Assembly (NCBI GenBank): GCA_036382395.1
Contig: DASVHW010000331.1
Coordinates: forward strand, 1 to 46,145
DNA: 46,145 nucleotides
Source: Candidatus Binatia bacterium
GTDB lineage: Bacteria; Desulfobacterota; Binatia; HRBIN30
Direction: 5' to 3'
Shown here: positions 14,054-21,922 of the stretch, piece by piece
Position numbering within the stretch: position 1 is the first letter of the stretch
Layout: each line of letters opens with the position of its first letter
Notes under the pieces: generated by a model
Seen by the model: the letters and a program-made list of their open reading frames with translations, nothing else
Told to the model about the DNA's origin: nothing
Databases searched by the model: none
Program-made: the position numbers and the translations under genes

Positions 14054-15644
14054 AATTTCAATCCGCTACACGCAGTGGGACGGCAGCCAGCGTGTCCGGC
14101 TGAATGCCGATCAGGTGTTCGAGAAGCTGTCCGAGTACCTCTCCTACACGGACGACGTGCAGCAAGCCCTCGATTGGCTCATGCGTCAGGGCGCGGAGTG
14201 GGACGACATGCGGGTCATGGGCCTGGATGACTTCCTGGAAGAAGTACGTGACCAACTGCGCCAGCGCTATCGCGACTTCAATATCAGCAACGCCTTTGAC
14301 GGCATCCGCCAGCGCTTGGAAGAGCTGCTCGATCTCGAACGCGACAGGCTGACAGAAACGCACGCCGCGCACCCTGCCCTCAAGGACAAGCTCGATTTTC
14401 TCGACCGCCTGCCGCACCGGCTGTCGGAGGCGCTGGAGCGGCTGCAGCAGTACGCGTTCGAAGATGCCCAGGCGCGTCAGGAATTCGAGAATCTGCTCGA
14501 AGAATTGCAGAACCTGAAGGACCTGGAGGAATTTCGGCGCCGGTACGGTGACCTGTTCCACGGCTCGAAATCGCTCAACTACGACGAGGCGCTGCACCTG
14601 ATGCGTGAAGTGGAGCGACTCAAAAGGCTTGAAGAACAGCTGCTCGCCGGCGACTTCGAACGGATCAATCTCGACGAGATCAGCGCACTGCTAGGACAAC
14701 AGGGGCTGCAGGAATTCCGCAACCTGCAGCAAATGGTGATGCTGCTCACGCAGGCGGGATACCTGACGAGCAAAGAGGGCAGTGTTCGTTTGTCGCCGAA
14801 GGGGGTGCGCCAGATCGGGCAGTTGGCGCTGCGCGACATTTACCAGGGTCTGCTGCGGGACCGGCCCGGCAGCCATCAGTCGGATCATCGGGGCATTCAC
14901 GAGGTGCGGCCAGATGTTACGAAAAGTTATCAGTACGGCGACCCGTTGAATCTCGACCTGGTCGGCACGTTGAAAAAGGCCCTGCCGCGGCGGGCGGGCA
15001 CGCCGCTGGAGATCCGCCCCACCGACTTCGAGGTCTTCGCCGCCGATTACGCTACCAGCACCTCCACCGTCCTCTTGCTGGATATGAGCTGGTCGATGAG
15101 CTGGGAGGGGCGCTTCGCGGCTGCGAAGAAGGTGGCCATGGCAATGGAGAGCCTAATCCGGTCGCGCTATCCACGGGATTACTTCTCCATCGTCGGCTTC
15201 TTCACCCGGGCCGTCGAGCTGAAGCTGAAGGATCTGCCGGAAGCCAGTTGGAATATGGGAGATCCGTTCACCAATCTGCAGGACGGGCTGCGTCTCGCTC
15301 GCGAGCTACTGAGCCGCCACCCGAGCAACAACCAGCACATCATCATCATTACCGACGGCCAGCCGACGGCCTATTTCTCGCGCGGCCGGTTATACTGTGA
15401 GTGGCCGCTGTCGTTCGGCGGTATCAGCATGCGTGCGGCCCAGGAGACGCTGAAAGAGGTCGAGCGCGTCACCCGCAAAGGCATCGTCATCAACACTTTC
15501 ATGCTCGACGACAGCGCCAGCCTGCGCGCCTTCGTCGAGCGCATGACCCGCATCAACAAAGGCCGGGCTCTCTACACCCGTCCCGACCATCTGGGTGAAT
15601 ACCTGCTGGTCGATTACATCGGGAAGAAGCGGAAGAAAGTGTGA
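14049..15644 (+). CDS. VWA-domain protein, partner of the MoxR ATPase
   Basis: A 531-residue cytoplasmic protein. Residues about 80-210 are long charged helices (EELLDLERDRL, LLEELQNLKDLEEFRRR), probably coiled coil. The C-terminal von Willebrand A domain starts near 325. Its MIDAS is DMSWSMS (Asp345, Ser347, Ser349), with TNLQDGL and IIITDGQPTAYFS completing the metal site. No signal peptide or membrane segment is present. MoxR-VWA pairs form chaperone-like complexes. ATG 14049 is the only sensible start (MPISIRYTQWDGSQ), although the repeat cluster leaves no ribosome binding site. The gene is convergent with the MFS transporter downstream. Confidence 0.9.
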   Translation: MPISIRYTQWDGSQRVRLNADQVFEKLSEYLSYTDDVQQALDWLMRQGAEWDDMRVMGLDDFLEEVRDQLRQRYRDFNISNAFDGIRQRLEELLDLERDRLTETHAAHPALKDKLDFLDRLPHRLSEALERLQQYAFEDAQARQEFENLLEELQNLKDLEEFRRRYGDLFHGSKSLNYDEALHLMREVERLKRLEEQLLAGDFERINLDEISALLGQQGLQEFRNLQQMVMLLTQAGYLTSKEGSVRLSPKGVRQIGQLALRDIYQGLLRDRPGSHQSDHRGIHEVRPDVTKSYQYGDPLNLDLVGTLKKALPRRAGTPLEIRPTDFEVFAADYATSTSTVLLLDMSWSMSWEGRFAAAKKVAMAMESLIRSRYPRDYFSIVGFFTRAVELKLKDLPEASWNMGDPFTNLQDGLRLARELLSRHPSNNQHIIIITDGQPTAYFSRGRLYCEWPLSFGGISMRAAQETLKEVERVTRKGIVINTFMLDDSASLRAFVERMTRINKGRALYTRPDHLGEYLLVDYIGKKRKKV

Positions 15645-15697
15645 GCCCTGGGCCGCGGTCGCCGAGTCTGTTGGTGCGATGGAGCGCTCACAGCCGG

Positions 15698-15728
15698 CCC
15701 TCGCCCTGCCCGCTCCCAGGGGTGAGGG
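15698..15728. repeat. CCCTCGCCCT...AGGGGTGAGGG imperfect palindrome between convergent genes
   Basis: CCCTCGCCCT (15698-15707) pairs imperfectly with AGGGGTGAGGG (15718-15728) around a short C-rich loop. It lies between the 3' ends of the VWA gene and the MFS transporter, and shares the GGGGTGAGGG text of the element at 4067-4076. It may act as a bidirectional transcription stop; there is no T-tract. Confidence 0.45.
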
Positions 15729-15746
15729 TTCGGAAGAGGAGCATGC

Positions 15747-17003
15747 TCATCCCGCTGCCGTTTTCCGGAACGACACGCCCTTGGCCTCGGGGCCTAACCC
15801 GATCACCAGGGCGGCGATCAGCAGCATGCCGGCGGCCAGGATACCCATGGCCTGCGCGTAGGTGAAGTGTTCGCCCAGCACGGCTTCGATGTATGTGATG
15901 CTCGACGCTGACAAGACCCCGAGTTGATACGCGAAGCCGGGGAAGAAACCGCGCAGCGGTCCGGGCGACAGCTCGTTGAGGTGTGCCGGAATCACGCCCC
16001 ACGCCCCCTGTACCATGAATTGCATCAGGAAGGCGCCTGCCACAATGAGCGGTGTGCTCGGCGCAAAGACCCAGAGCGGCACCACCAATACACCGCACAG
16101 GGCCGCCGTCGCCATGGCGCGGCGCCGCCCGCTGCGGTCGGAGAACAAGCCAAACAGAATCCCGCCAGCAACGGCGCCGATCATGGAGACGATCGTGATG
16201 CCCGCCGTCTGCTGCGGGCTGAAGTGCCGCTGCTGCTGCAGGAAGGTGGGGTACATGTCCTGCGTGCCATGGGAGATCAAGTTCATCACGGCCATCAGGA
16301 GCACGAGATACAGGAACAAGCGCCAGTGGTTGCCGATTGCCCGCCGGTAACTCGCCCAATCGGCCATCTTGTGCTCGTGCCACGCGTCCGATTCCTTGAC
16401 CTTCGCCCGCACGAAAAGCGACAGCAACGCGGGCAGGCCGCCGATGAAGAACATCGCCCGCCAGCCGAGATACGGAAACACCGTGAAGTAGGCGATCGCT
16501 GCCAGCAGGTAGCCGAGGGCGTACCCTTCCTGCAGCAAGCCGGACAGGACGCCGCGCCACTTCGGCGAGACCGACTCCATGGCCAGTGAAGCGCCAACGC
16601 CCCATTCGCCGCCCATGCCGATACCGAACAACAGCCGAAGAATGAGGAATGTGGTGTAGTTCGGCGCCAGACCGGACAGGACTTCGACGGCGGCGTAGAA
16701 GATGAGGTCAAGCATCAGAGGCAAACGCCGGCCGTAGCGATCCGCCATGAGTCCAAAAAACAACGCGCCCACCGGACGCATGGCCAGGCTGGCGGTCAGG
16801 GTGAGCGCAATCTCAGGACGCGTGCGGTGGTAGGTGTCGGCTACGGCATCCAACACCATCACGAGGACGAAAAAGTCGAAGGCGTCGAGGGTCCAGCCGA
16901 GAAAGCTGGCCAGAAGCGCGTTGCGCTGGTTTGTCCGCTCCGCAGCTACCGCCCGAGGTGCGACGGCCGGCGGGTGCCCGGCGCGCACCGCTTTGGGACT
17001 CAT
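15747..17003 (-). CDS. MFS transporter, sialate:H+ symporter (SHS)/carboxylate type
   Basis: A 418-residue inner-membrane protein with about 12 hydrophobic segments. The first helix reads LGWTLDAFDFFVLVMVL, with the Asp typical of SHS and MHS carboxylate porters. MFS motif A is GLMADRYGRRLPL (84-96), repeated in the second half as GLFSDRSGRRRAM, and GIGMGGEWGVGASLAMES is the SHS motif. Substrates in this group are monocarboxylates such as lactate, or related acids. The substrate here is not known. It lies 74 bp downstream of the DGQHR gene on the same strand, without clear coupling. Confidence 0.9.
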   Translation of the reverse strand: MSPKAVRAGHPPAVAPRAVAAERTNQRNALLASFLGWTLDAFDFFVLVMVLDAVADTYHRTRPEIALTLTASLAMRPVGALFFGLMADRYGRRLPLMLDLIFYAAVEVLSGLAPNYTTFLILRLLFGIGMGGEWGVGASLAMESVSPKWRGVLSGLLQEGYALGYLLAAIAYFTVFPYLGWRAMFFIGGLPALLSLFVRAKVKESDAWHEHKMADWASYRRAIGNHWRLFLYLVLLMAVMNLISHGTQDMYPTFLQQQRHFSPQQTAGITIVSMIGAVAGGILFGLFSDRSGRRRAMATAALCGVLVVPLWVFAPSTPLIVAGAFLMQFMVQGAWGVIPAHLNELSPGPLRGFFPGFAYQLGVLSASSITYIEAVLGEHFTYAQAMGILAAGMLLIAALVIGLGPEAKGVSFRKTAAG

Positions 17004-17077
17004 GGGGCGTTCACGGCGGAGAGAGCACCCTCGGGTTGCATCACCCTCCAGTACTCACCGCAGCACTCAGGGACTTC

Positions 17078-18217
17078 TCAGGACGCCCGCAACGCTGAAC
17101 GCAACTCGCGGGCGAGCACGTCGACGGTGCCGCGCGTGCCGCCGGCGAGCTTCTGACGCCATTCGCCGTCGGTCTCAAAGCGGGCGTCGCCGATATACTC
17201 ACCCCAGAGGTCGATGACGTTGGTAATCGCCGAAGCCTCGAACGGATCGCCGCCCGATTTTCGGATGGTGGCGAGCACGTCGGGCACGACGCGCAGAAAC
17301 GCCCGCAACGCGGCCGCCGTCTTGATGCTGTAGCGCTTGCCGTTCCAGGCTTTCGGGAACACCTTGGCGATTTGCTTGAAGTAGTTGAGGAAGAGGCGGG
17401 TCGCGTGCTCGCGGAAGTCGTCGGCCTGCTTGCCGCCGCCGAAGGCGTCGAGCGCGGCCAGCACGCTCTTCAACTCTTCCGCCAGCGGAGCCTGGGCGAC
17501 GCGGCCGTGGCCAACGCCGAAGAGCTTGATCTCCCGGTGCAAAGGCGAACTGCTGTCCTCGCTAAGCGTGCGCACGATATCATGGCTGAGGGCTAGGTCC
17601 GCATCGGGGTAGAGGCGCCGGCCGGAGAGCGAGATCAGGTGCGATGGGTTGAGCTTGGTATGCTTGGCGTTGATGGTGACGAACAGCTCGACGACCTGGT
17701 CCGGAGACAGCCGGTCGAAGATCACTGCCGGCACTTGCACGTCCTCGGCGGGATGCTCTTGCGCCAGCTGGTGCAGCGCCAGGAGCCGGTGCTGGCCATC
17801 GAGGGCACGCAGCGAGCCTTCGTCCGGAGGCAGCTGCAACACGCCGAGGATGCGGTGCGAGCTGATGGGTACGAATTCGAGCCGCCGATCGCACGTGAGC
17901 AGGACGGCGCCGGGGATGGCCGGCAGGTTCTGCGCTTCGGCGCACTGCAGGTAGTAATCCATCAGCTCGGCGATCTTCTTTTGGATCACCGGCCGTTGAA
18001 AGGCGCCCTCGCTCTGCGCGATCTTCTGCTCGAGCACGTCCCAGTTGATCTTCCCGGCGCGCTGCGTCTTGAGCGGCCGCTTTCCATGTGTGCGGTTGTC
18101 GCCGCTGTAGCTCAGCACCTCGAAGCGCACGAGCTTCTGCACGTCGCGCACGCTGAGGATAGCCTGATAGAAATACACCCCGAACTGGTGCAACCGCATC
18201 GCCGGCACTGTGATCAT
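17078..18217 (-). CDS. DGQHR-domain protein (DndB-like)
   Basis: A 379-residue protein with the diagnostic motif RALDGQHRLLAL (DGQHR at 140-144), preceded by AIPGAVLLTCD and followed by VPAVIFD and FVTINAKHTKLN (179-190). This layout is that of the DndB/DGQHR family. DndB is the transcriptional regulator of DNA phosphorothioation clusters, and other members lie near mobile or defence genes. No dndACDE or other sulfur-modification gene occurs within the window, so this is a solitary copy. The ATG at 18217 has GGGGGG just upstream. An inverted repeat and possible promoter lie about 50-70 bp upstream. Function as regulator or DNA-modification accessory is inference. Confidence 0.85.
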   Translation of the reverse strand: MITVPAMRLHQFGVYFYQAILSVRDVQKLVRFEVLSYSGDNRTHGKRPLKTQRAGKINWDVLEQKIAQSEGAFQRPVIQKKIAELMDYYLQCAEAQNLPAIPGAVLLTCDRRLEFVPISSHRILGVLQLPPDEGSLRALDGQHRLLALHQLAQEHPAEDVQVPAVIFDRLSPDQVVELFVTINAKHTKLNPSHLISLSGRRLYPDADLALSHDIVRTLSEDSSSPLHREIKLFGVGHGRVAQAPLAEELKSVLAALDAFGGGKQADDFREHATRLFLNYFKQIAKVFPKAWNGKRYSIKTAAALRAFLRVVPDVLATIRKSGGDPFEASAITNVIDLWGEYIGDARFETDGEWRQKLAGGTRGTVDVLARELRSALRAS

Positions 18218-18265
18218 TACGACCCCCCTCTCGTACTGCTCTCTCCGACAGCGAGGAGAGTCTTA

Positions 18266-18287
18266 TTGACCCTCGGCTCTGGGTCAA
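18266..18287 (-). promoter_or_regulatory. Inverted repeat TTGACCC/GGGTCAA upstream of the DGQHR gene
   Basis: TTGACCC (18266-18272) and GGGTCAA (18281-18287) are a perfect 7-bp inverted repeat with an 8-nt spacer, about half to two thirds of a helical turn apart. Read on the minus strand, TTGACC forms a strong -35 hexamer 16 bp before TAAGAC, a weak -10. The dyad therefore spans a candidate promoter for the DGQHR gene and could be an operator, perhaps for autoregulation as known for DndB-type regulators. Confidence 0.45.
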
Positions 18288-18350
18288 CCCCAGCGGAGTT
18301 GGACGTGGAGACGTGCGAGCGACAGGGGCGTTCTTCAAGGACCCACGCTC

Positions 18351-18665
18351 TCACGATTTCGTGCTCCCGTGCCTGAGGCGTTCCTCGATGACGTCGCCAA
18401 TACGCTTGACGCGGCGCTGGTAGTAGCCGAGAGCACGCCGGGAGAATGGCTCGAATTCAACGGCGTGCCAGCCGTTGCGGTCTTCGGCATAGCCGACACA
18501 GAGCCGTGCGTCGGCGTCGTGCAGGAACGCCAGACGGACTTTGATGCCCGGGTCCTTGCGCAGTTCATACGTGCGTCCAACGAGCACCAACTGCTCGCCG
18601 CGCTCGAAGGCGCGGAGTACGCCGAGGTCCTTCAGCTGCCGCTGTGATTTGACGGATAGAAGCAT
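18351..18665 (-). CDS. Hypothetical protein downstream of gcdH
   Basis: A 104-residue basic protein with no recognised family. It is predicted alpha/beta, with strands KVRLAFLHD, ARLCVGYAED and GWHAVEFEPF and a helical C-terminus rich in Arg. It has no signal peptide or membrane segment. The ATG at 18665 lies nine bases after the gcdH stop, so the two are probably co-transcribed. Coding character is supported by the strong third-position GC. A gap of 133 bp with a dyad symmetry separates it from the DGQHR gene. Confidence 0.7.
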   Translation of the reverse strand: MLLSVKSQRQLKDLGVLRAFERGEQLVLVGRTYELRKDPGIKVRLAFLHDADARLCVGYAEDRNGWHAVEFEPFSRRALGYYQRRVKRIGDVIEERLRHGSTKS

Positions 18666-18674
18666 TCCGCTGTC

Positions 18675-19841
18675 CTAGCGAATGGCGTCGTGACCGGTGA
18701 TGTCACGGCCAACGATCAAGGTGTGCATGTCGTACGTGCCTTCGTAGGTGTTGACCGTCTCGAGGTTCAGCATGTGGCGGATCACCGGGTAGTCATTGAC
18801 GATGCCGTTGGCGCCGAGAATATCCCGCGCCAAGCGGGCGATCTCCAGGGCCTGCCCGACGTTATTGCGCTTGGCCAGGGAGATCTGTTCGGGCCGAGCC
18901 TTGCCGAGATCTTTCAACTGCCCCAGTCGGTGGGCCAGCAACTGTCCTTTGGTGATCTCGGTTACCATGTGGACGAGCTTCTGTTGCACGAGCTGGTAGC
19001 CCGCCAGCGGGCGATCGAACTGCCGCCGGTCTTGCGCATACTGCAGCGCGGTGTGATAGCAGCCCATGGCCGCACCAATCGCTCCCCAGACGATGCCGTA
19101 GCGGGCCTGGTTCAGACAGGAGAACGGGCCCTTTAACCCCACGACGTTGGGGAGCATGTTTTCCCGCGGGACGCGGACGTCGTCGAGCACCAGCTCCGAG
19201 GTGATCGAGGCGCGGAGGGAGAACTTTCCCTTGATGTCGTGAGCCGCGAACCCCGGCGTACCCTTCTCGATCAAGAAGCCGCGGATGCCTTCGCTGGTCT
19301 TGGCCCAGACGATGGCGATGTCGGCGATGCTGCCGTTGGTGATCCAGCGCTTCACGCCGGAGAGGATGAACTGGTTGCCGTCGGCACGGGCGCGGGTTTC
19401 CATGCTGCCCGGATCCGAGCCGTGATCCGGCTCGGTCAGGCCGAAGCAGCCGATTGCCTTTCCCGCCGCCATCTGCGGCAGCCAGCGCTGCTTCTGCGTC
19501 TCCGAACCGAAGGCGTGGATCGGGTGCATGCATAATGACCCCTGCACGGACACCATGGACCGCAGGCCGCTGTCGCCGCGTTCGAGTTCCTGGCAAATGA
19601 TCCCGTACGAGACGTTGTTGAAGCCGGCACAGCCGTAGCCTTTCAGATTTGCGCCGAAGAGGCCGAGTTCGGCCAGGCGCGGGATGAGGTGCCGGGGGAA
19701 GGTCCCGCGCGAATGGTGCTCTTCGATGATCGGCAGCGCTTCGCGTTCGACGAAGTCACGCACGGTCTTGCGGATCATCCGTTCTTCGTCGGTCAGCAAC
19801 TCGTCCACGCCGTAGTAGTCAACGCCCGCAAATGGCGTCAT
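18675..19841 (-). CDS. gcdH: Glutaryl-CoA dehydrogenase
   Basis: FAD enzyme of 388 residues that oxidises and decarboxylates glutaryl-CoA to crotonyl-CoA, in lysine, tryptophan or aromatic breakdown. GCDH-specific signatures are GANLKGYGCAGFNNVSYG, GLTEPDHGSDPGSMETRA and RPLAGYQLVQQKLV. The catalytic base is Glu367 in NTYEGTYDMHTLIVGRDITG. The Arg of the glutaryl pocket cannot be placed with certainty by eye. A decarboxylating or a non-decarboxylating variant remains possible. GGAGGGAATACACTT precedes the ATG. The next gene follows within nine bases. Confidence 0.93.
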   Translation of the reverse strand: MTPFAGVDYYGVDELLTDEERMIRKTVRDFVEREALPIIEEHHSRGTFPRHLIPRLAELGLFGANLKGYGCAGFNNVSYGIICQELERGDSGLRSMVSVQGSLCMHPIHAFGSETQKQRWLPQMAAGKAIGCFGLTEPDHGSDPGSMETRARADGNQFILSGVKRWITNGSIADIAIVWAKTSEGIRGFLIEKGTPGFAAHDIKGKFSLRASITSELVLDDVRVPRENMLPNVVGLKGPFSCLNQARYGIVWGAIGAAMGCYHTALQYAQDRRQFDRPLAGYQLVQQKLVHMVTEITKGQLLAHRLGQLKDLGKARPEQISLAKRNNVGQALEIARLARDILGANGIVNDYPVIRHMLNLETVNTYEGTYDMHTLIVGRDITGHDAIR

Positions 19842-19983
19842 AAGTGTATTCCCTCCGTCGCGGCATGTTATGCCGAGGACAGGGTCAGCGGCAAGGCGGC
19901 CCGCGGACCGCCAACTGGAGTCCGACCGCGTTGCGGAAGGTGCGATCAGGAAGCGGGGAAAATCCGGCTCTGCGAGGTGCTAG

Positions 19984-20238
19984 CTAGTTCGAGCTGGGTT
20001 TGTGATTCAAGATGGAGAGAGGACGGTGAGGCTCGACCGCCACCGCTCTGACCCCTTGCCCACCGGTCAGCTTGGATAACGTTTCTTCGGGCAGCGCTTC
20101 CCCCTCGAAATCTGACCAGGGGAACCATCCGAAGTAGGTGTAGAGCCCCGTGGCCATGTGCAACTGGACGACCTCGGGCTTGGCTTCGGATGCCGGTGTG
20201 AGAAGCTGACCATCCGTTTTGGAGAAGAACATGCGCAT
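19984..20238 (-). CDS. Small hypothetical protein
   Basis: An 84-residue ORF with strong third-position GC bias. Its composition is believable: MFFSKTDGQLLTPASEA, an aromatic stretch LYTYFGWFPWSDFEGEALP, then VRAVAVEPHRPLS. No family is recognised. GGAGGGG is 2 bases before ATG 20238 and 8 bases before a second in-frame ATG at 20232, so the latter is the likelier start. It stands alone between gcdH and another orphan gene, with no terminator or operon partner evident. Confidence 0.55.
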   Translation of the reverse strand: MRMFFSKTDGQLLTPASEAKPEVVQLHMATGLYTYFGWFPWSDFEGEALPEETLSKLTGGQGVRAVAVEPHRPLSILNHKPSSN

Positions 20239-20716
20239 GCCCCTCCGTTTCCCAACTGCAGCAAGGCAATTTCCGCACCTACGCGGTTGTTCCGCCGTTC
20301 TTGGGGAATGGCGTAGCCGACTGTCGCTTGTAAGATTTTCCTATCCCAACTAGAGCTGGCGCGTACTCCCGTGTAAGAATGGGCGGATGCAAGGAAAGCT
20401 GTCGGCCACGGCATGCAGCGCAAGATACCGCTCCCTAGGGCGCAGGGTGGAGCGATCGCGCAGTTGGGAACAATGGACAAGGGCTCACCTTCATAATTGA
20501 TTCAGATGAGATAGAAATCCACGTATCTCGTGTGCCGGGCCTGGTGGCTCGCTGATTGCCTGCACGTTCAAAGGGAAAGTGATCTGGACCTTTGGCAAGC
20601 ATCGAATTTGGAAAAACTTTATTGGGGAAAGGCGACGTCTTCTGCCTGGCGGGAAAAGCATAGCTTTCGGCGATTGCTACCCGACTGCGCGGCGCTGATG
20701 AGTGTGAGCTGCAGCT
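20239..20716. other. Gene-poor interval, nothing recognised
   Basis: About 480 bp of slightly lower GC than its surroundings between two divergently transcribed small hypotheticals. Short frames on both strands have the composition of random sequence. No convincing promoter pair, hairpin with T-tract, RNA gene or insertion end was seen. It presumably holds the promoters of the two flanking genes. Confidence 0.4.
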
Positions 20717-21166
20717 ATGGACATCTTCCAACCCGAATCGATTATGGCACCGCAGTTTTTCGCTACAGTCCGCCGGCAGGCACCGAGCAAGAAAGGTGAA
20801 TGGCAGCTCGTCGTCGCGGTGCTCGAAGACGCTGTCAATTGCTACCAAAAATACTTTGTCGCCAGGGACAGTCACGGCCAGCGCCTTTTTCGCGAGGCCC
20901 GCGAATGGATGATGGCTCCGCAGTCCCGTGCCGCCACCGACGACCAGGACGCCCCAGGCTTCTCTTTTGAGTACATTTGCGAGGTGGTTGGACTCGACCC
21001 CGACTACCTGCGGCGAGGCTTGGAACGTTGGCGCGAGGAGCAATTGGCCAAAGCCCTGGCACGGGTCCTCTCTCATCCTGACCCCTCGGTCTCGAGCGCA
21101 GTCCATCCCGGTTGCTTTGAGCTGCCGACGGCTACCCTGGAGGTGGGCAGAACTGGGACAGATTGA
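20717..21166 (+). CDS. Conserved-looking hypothetical protein
   Basis: A 149-residue cytoplasmic protein, mostly helical. LVVAVLEDAVNCYQKYFVA is followed by GQRLFREAREWMM and FSFEYICEVVGLDPDYLRRG, a layout I associate with small hypotheticals that recur in deltaproteobacterial-type genomes. The last part (EVVGLDPDYLRRGLERW) could be a helix-turn-helix-like element. No function can be assigned. Its final 35 bp overlap the 3' end of the convergent gene at 21132, so the residues after about 135 may be degenerate. Confidence 0.65.
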   Translation: MDIFQPESIMAPQFFATVRRQAPSKKGEWQLVVAVLEDAVNCYQKYFVARDSHGQRLFREAREWMMAPQSRAATDDQDAPGFSFEYICEVVGLDPDYLRRGLERWREEQLAKALARVLSHPDPSVSSAVHPGCFELPTATLEVGRTGTD

Positions 21167-21920
21167 CCTCGAGAACCGAGAGCGCTTCCGGGTCGACGCG
21201 GTAGCGTGATCCACTGAGCCCGGCGGCGACCTGTGCCGCGTACTGAGATGAGTGAAAGTACGCGGTCAGCGTCGCGGAGAGAGGAAACACCTGATAGCCG
21301 GGTGCCCATTCCACGACGGCACCCCGGTTGTCACGCACCCCTCCGTTGGCGACGAGCAATGAGGCGTCGCGCAGCGAAAGCGGGCGCAGATCACGGACCA
21401 GCGCTTCAAAACGGCCCTGCTCTTCGCCGTCGAGGAACAGAAATAGTCGCGAGTGAAAGAAGATCACGGCATCATGAAAGAATTTGGGTATGCTGACGAC
21501 GCCGTCTTTCTTCAGTTCGGACGCCATCCGCACGAGCACCCGGAACGCTTGCCGCAACACTCCCAGGCCGGGGTGCTGCTGCAATGGGAGTGGGGGGCGG
21601 TCGGCGGCAAAGGTGGCTGTGGGATCTTCTTCGCGGATCCAGTGGACCACGGCCAAGTCTATCGATCGGTCTACCGGGTAGCCGCGGTGGCGCAAGAAAT
21701 CGCCTCGCACGACGGCGTCGCCGACGCAGGCGTCGAGTAGCAGGTAGCCCTCCCCGCCTTTGCGGCCGGACAGCAGCACGTGTGGCAGCGCGCGGGCCTC
21801 GCTGTCAACCGTTACCTCAGGGTGCACGTATCCCTTTTGCGCCACCGCTTGGAAAATGCCTTCCTCTTCGAAAAGGCGCTGAATCGCAGCGGTGTCGTAG
21901 CGCCCGAGGACCATGTCCAT
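21132..21920 (-). CDS. Hypothetical protein coupled to the HDAC-family gene
   Basis: A 262-residue protein with no recognised domain. It mixes alpha and beta: GYVHPEVTVDSEARALPHVL, LLDACVGDAVVRGDFL, then a C-terminal half with FFHSRLFLFLDGEEQGRF and GAVVEWAPGYQVFPLSATLT. The start ATG at 21920 lies two bases after the HDAC stop, so the two genes are translationally linked. That points to a joint role with the deacetylase-like enzyme, for example as a partner or in the same small-molecule pathway. It has no signal peptide or transmembrane helix. Confidence 0.75.
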   Translation of the reverse strand: MDMVLGRYDTAAIQRLFEEEGIFQAVAQKGYVHPEVTVDSEARALPHVLLSGRKGGEGYLLLDACVGDAVVRGDFLRHRGYPVDRSIDLAVVHWIREEDPTATFAADRPPLPLQQHPGLGVLRQAFRVLVRMASELKKDGVVSIPKFFHDAVIFFHSRLFLFLDGEEQGRFEALVRDLRPLSLRDASLLVANGGVRDNRGAVVEWAPGYQVFPLSATLTAYFHSSQYAAQVAAGLSGSRYRVDPEALSVLEVNLSQFCPPPG

Positions 21921-21922
21921 GC

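Noticed and set aside
17078-18217. DNA phosphorothioation (Dnd) cluster
   Set aside because: Only the DGQHR/DndB-like gene occurs. No DndA, C, D or E homolog is in the window.
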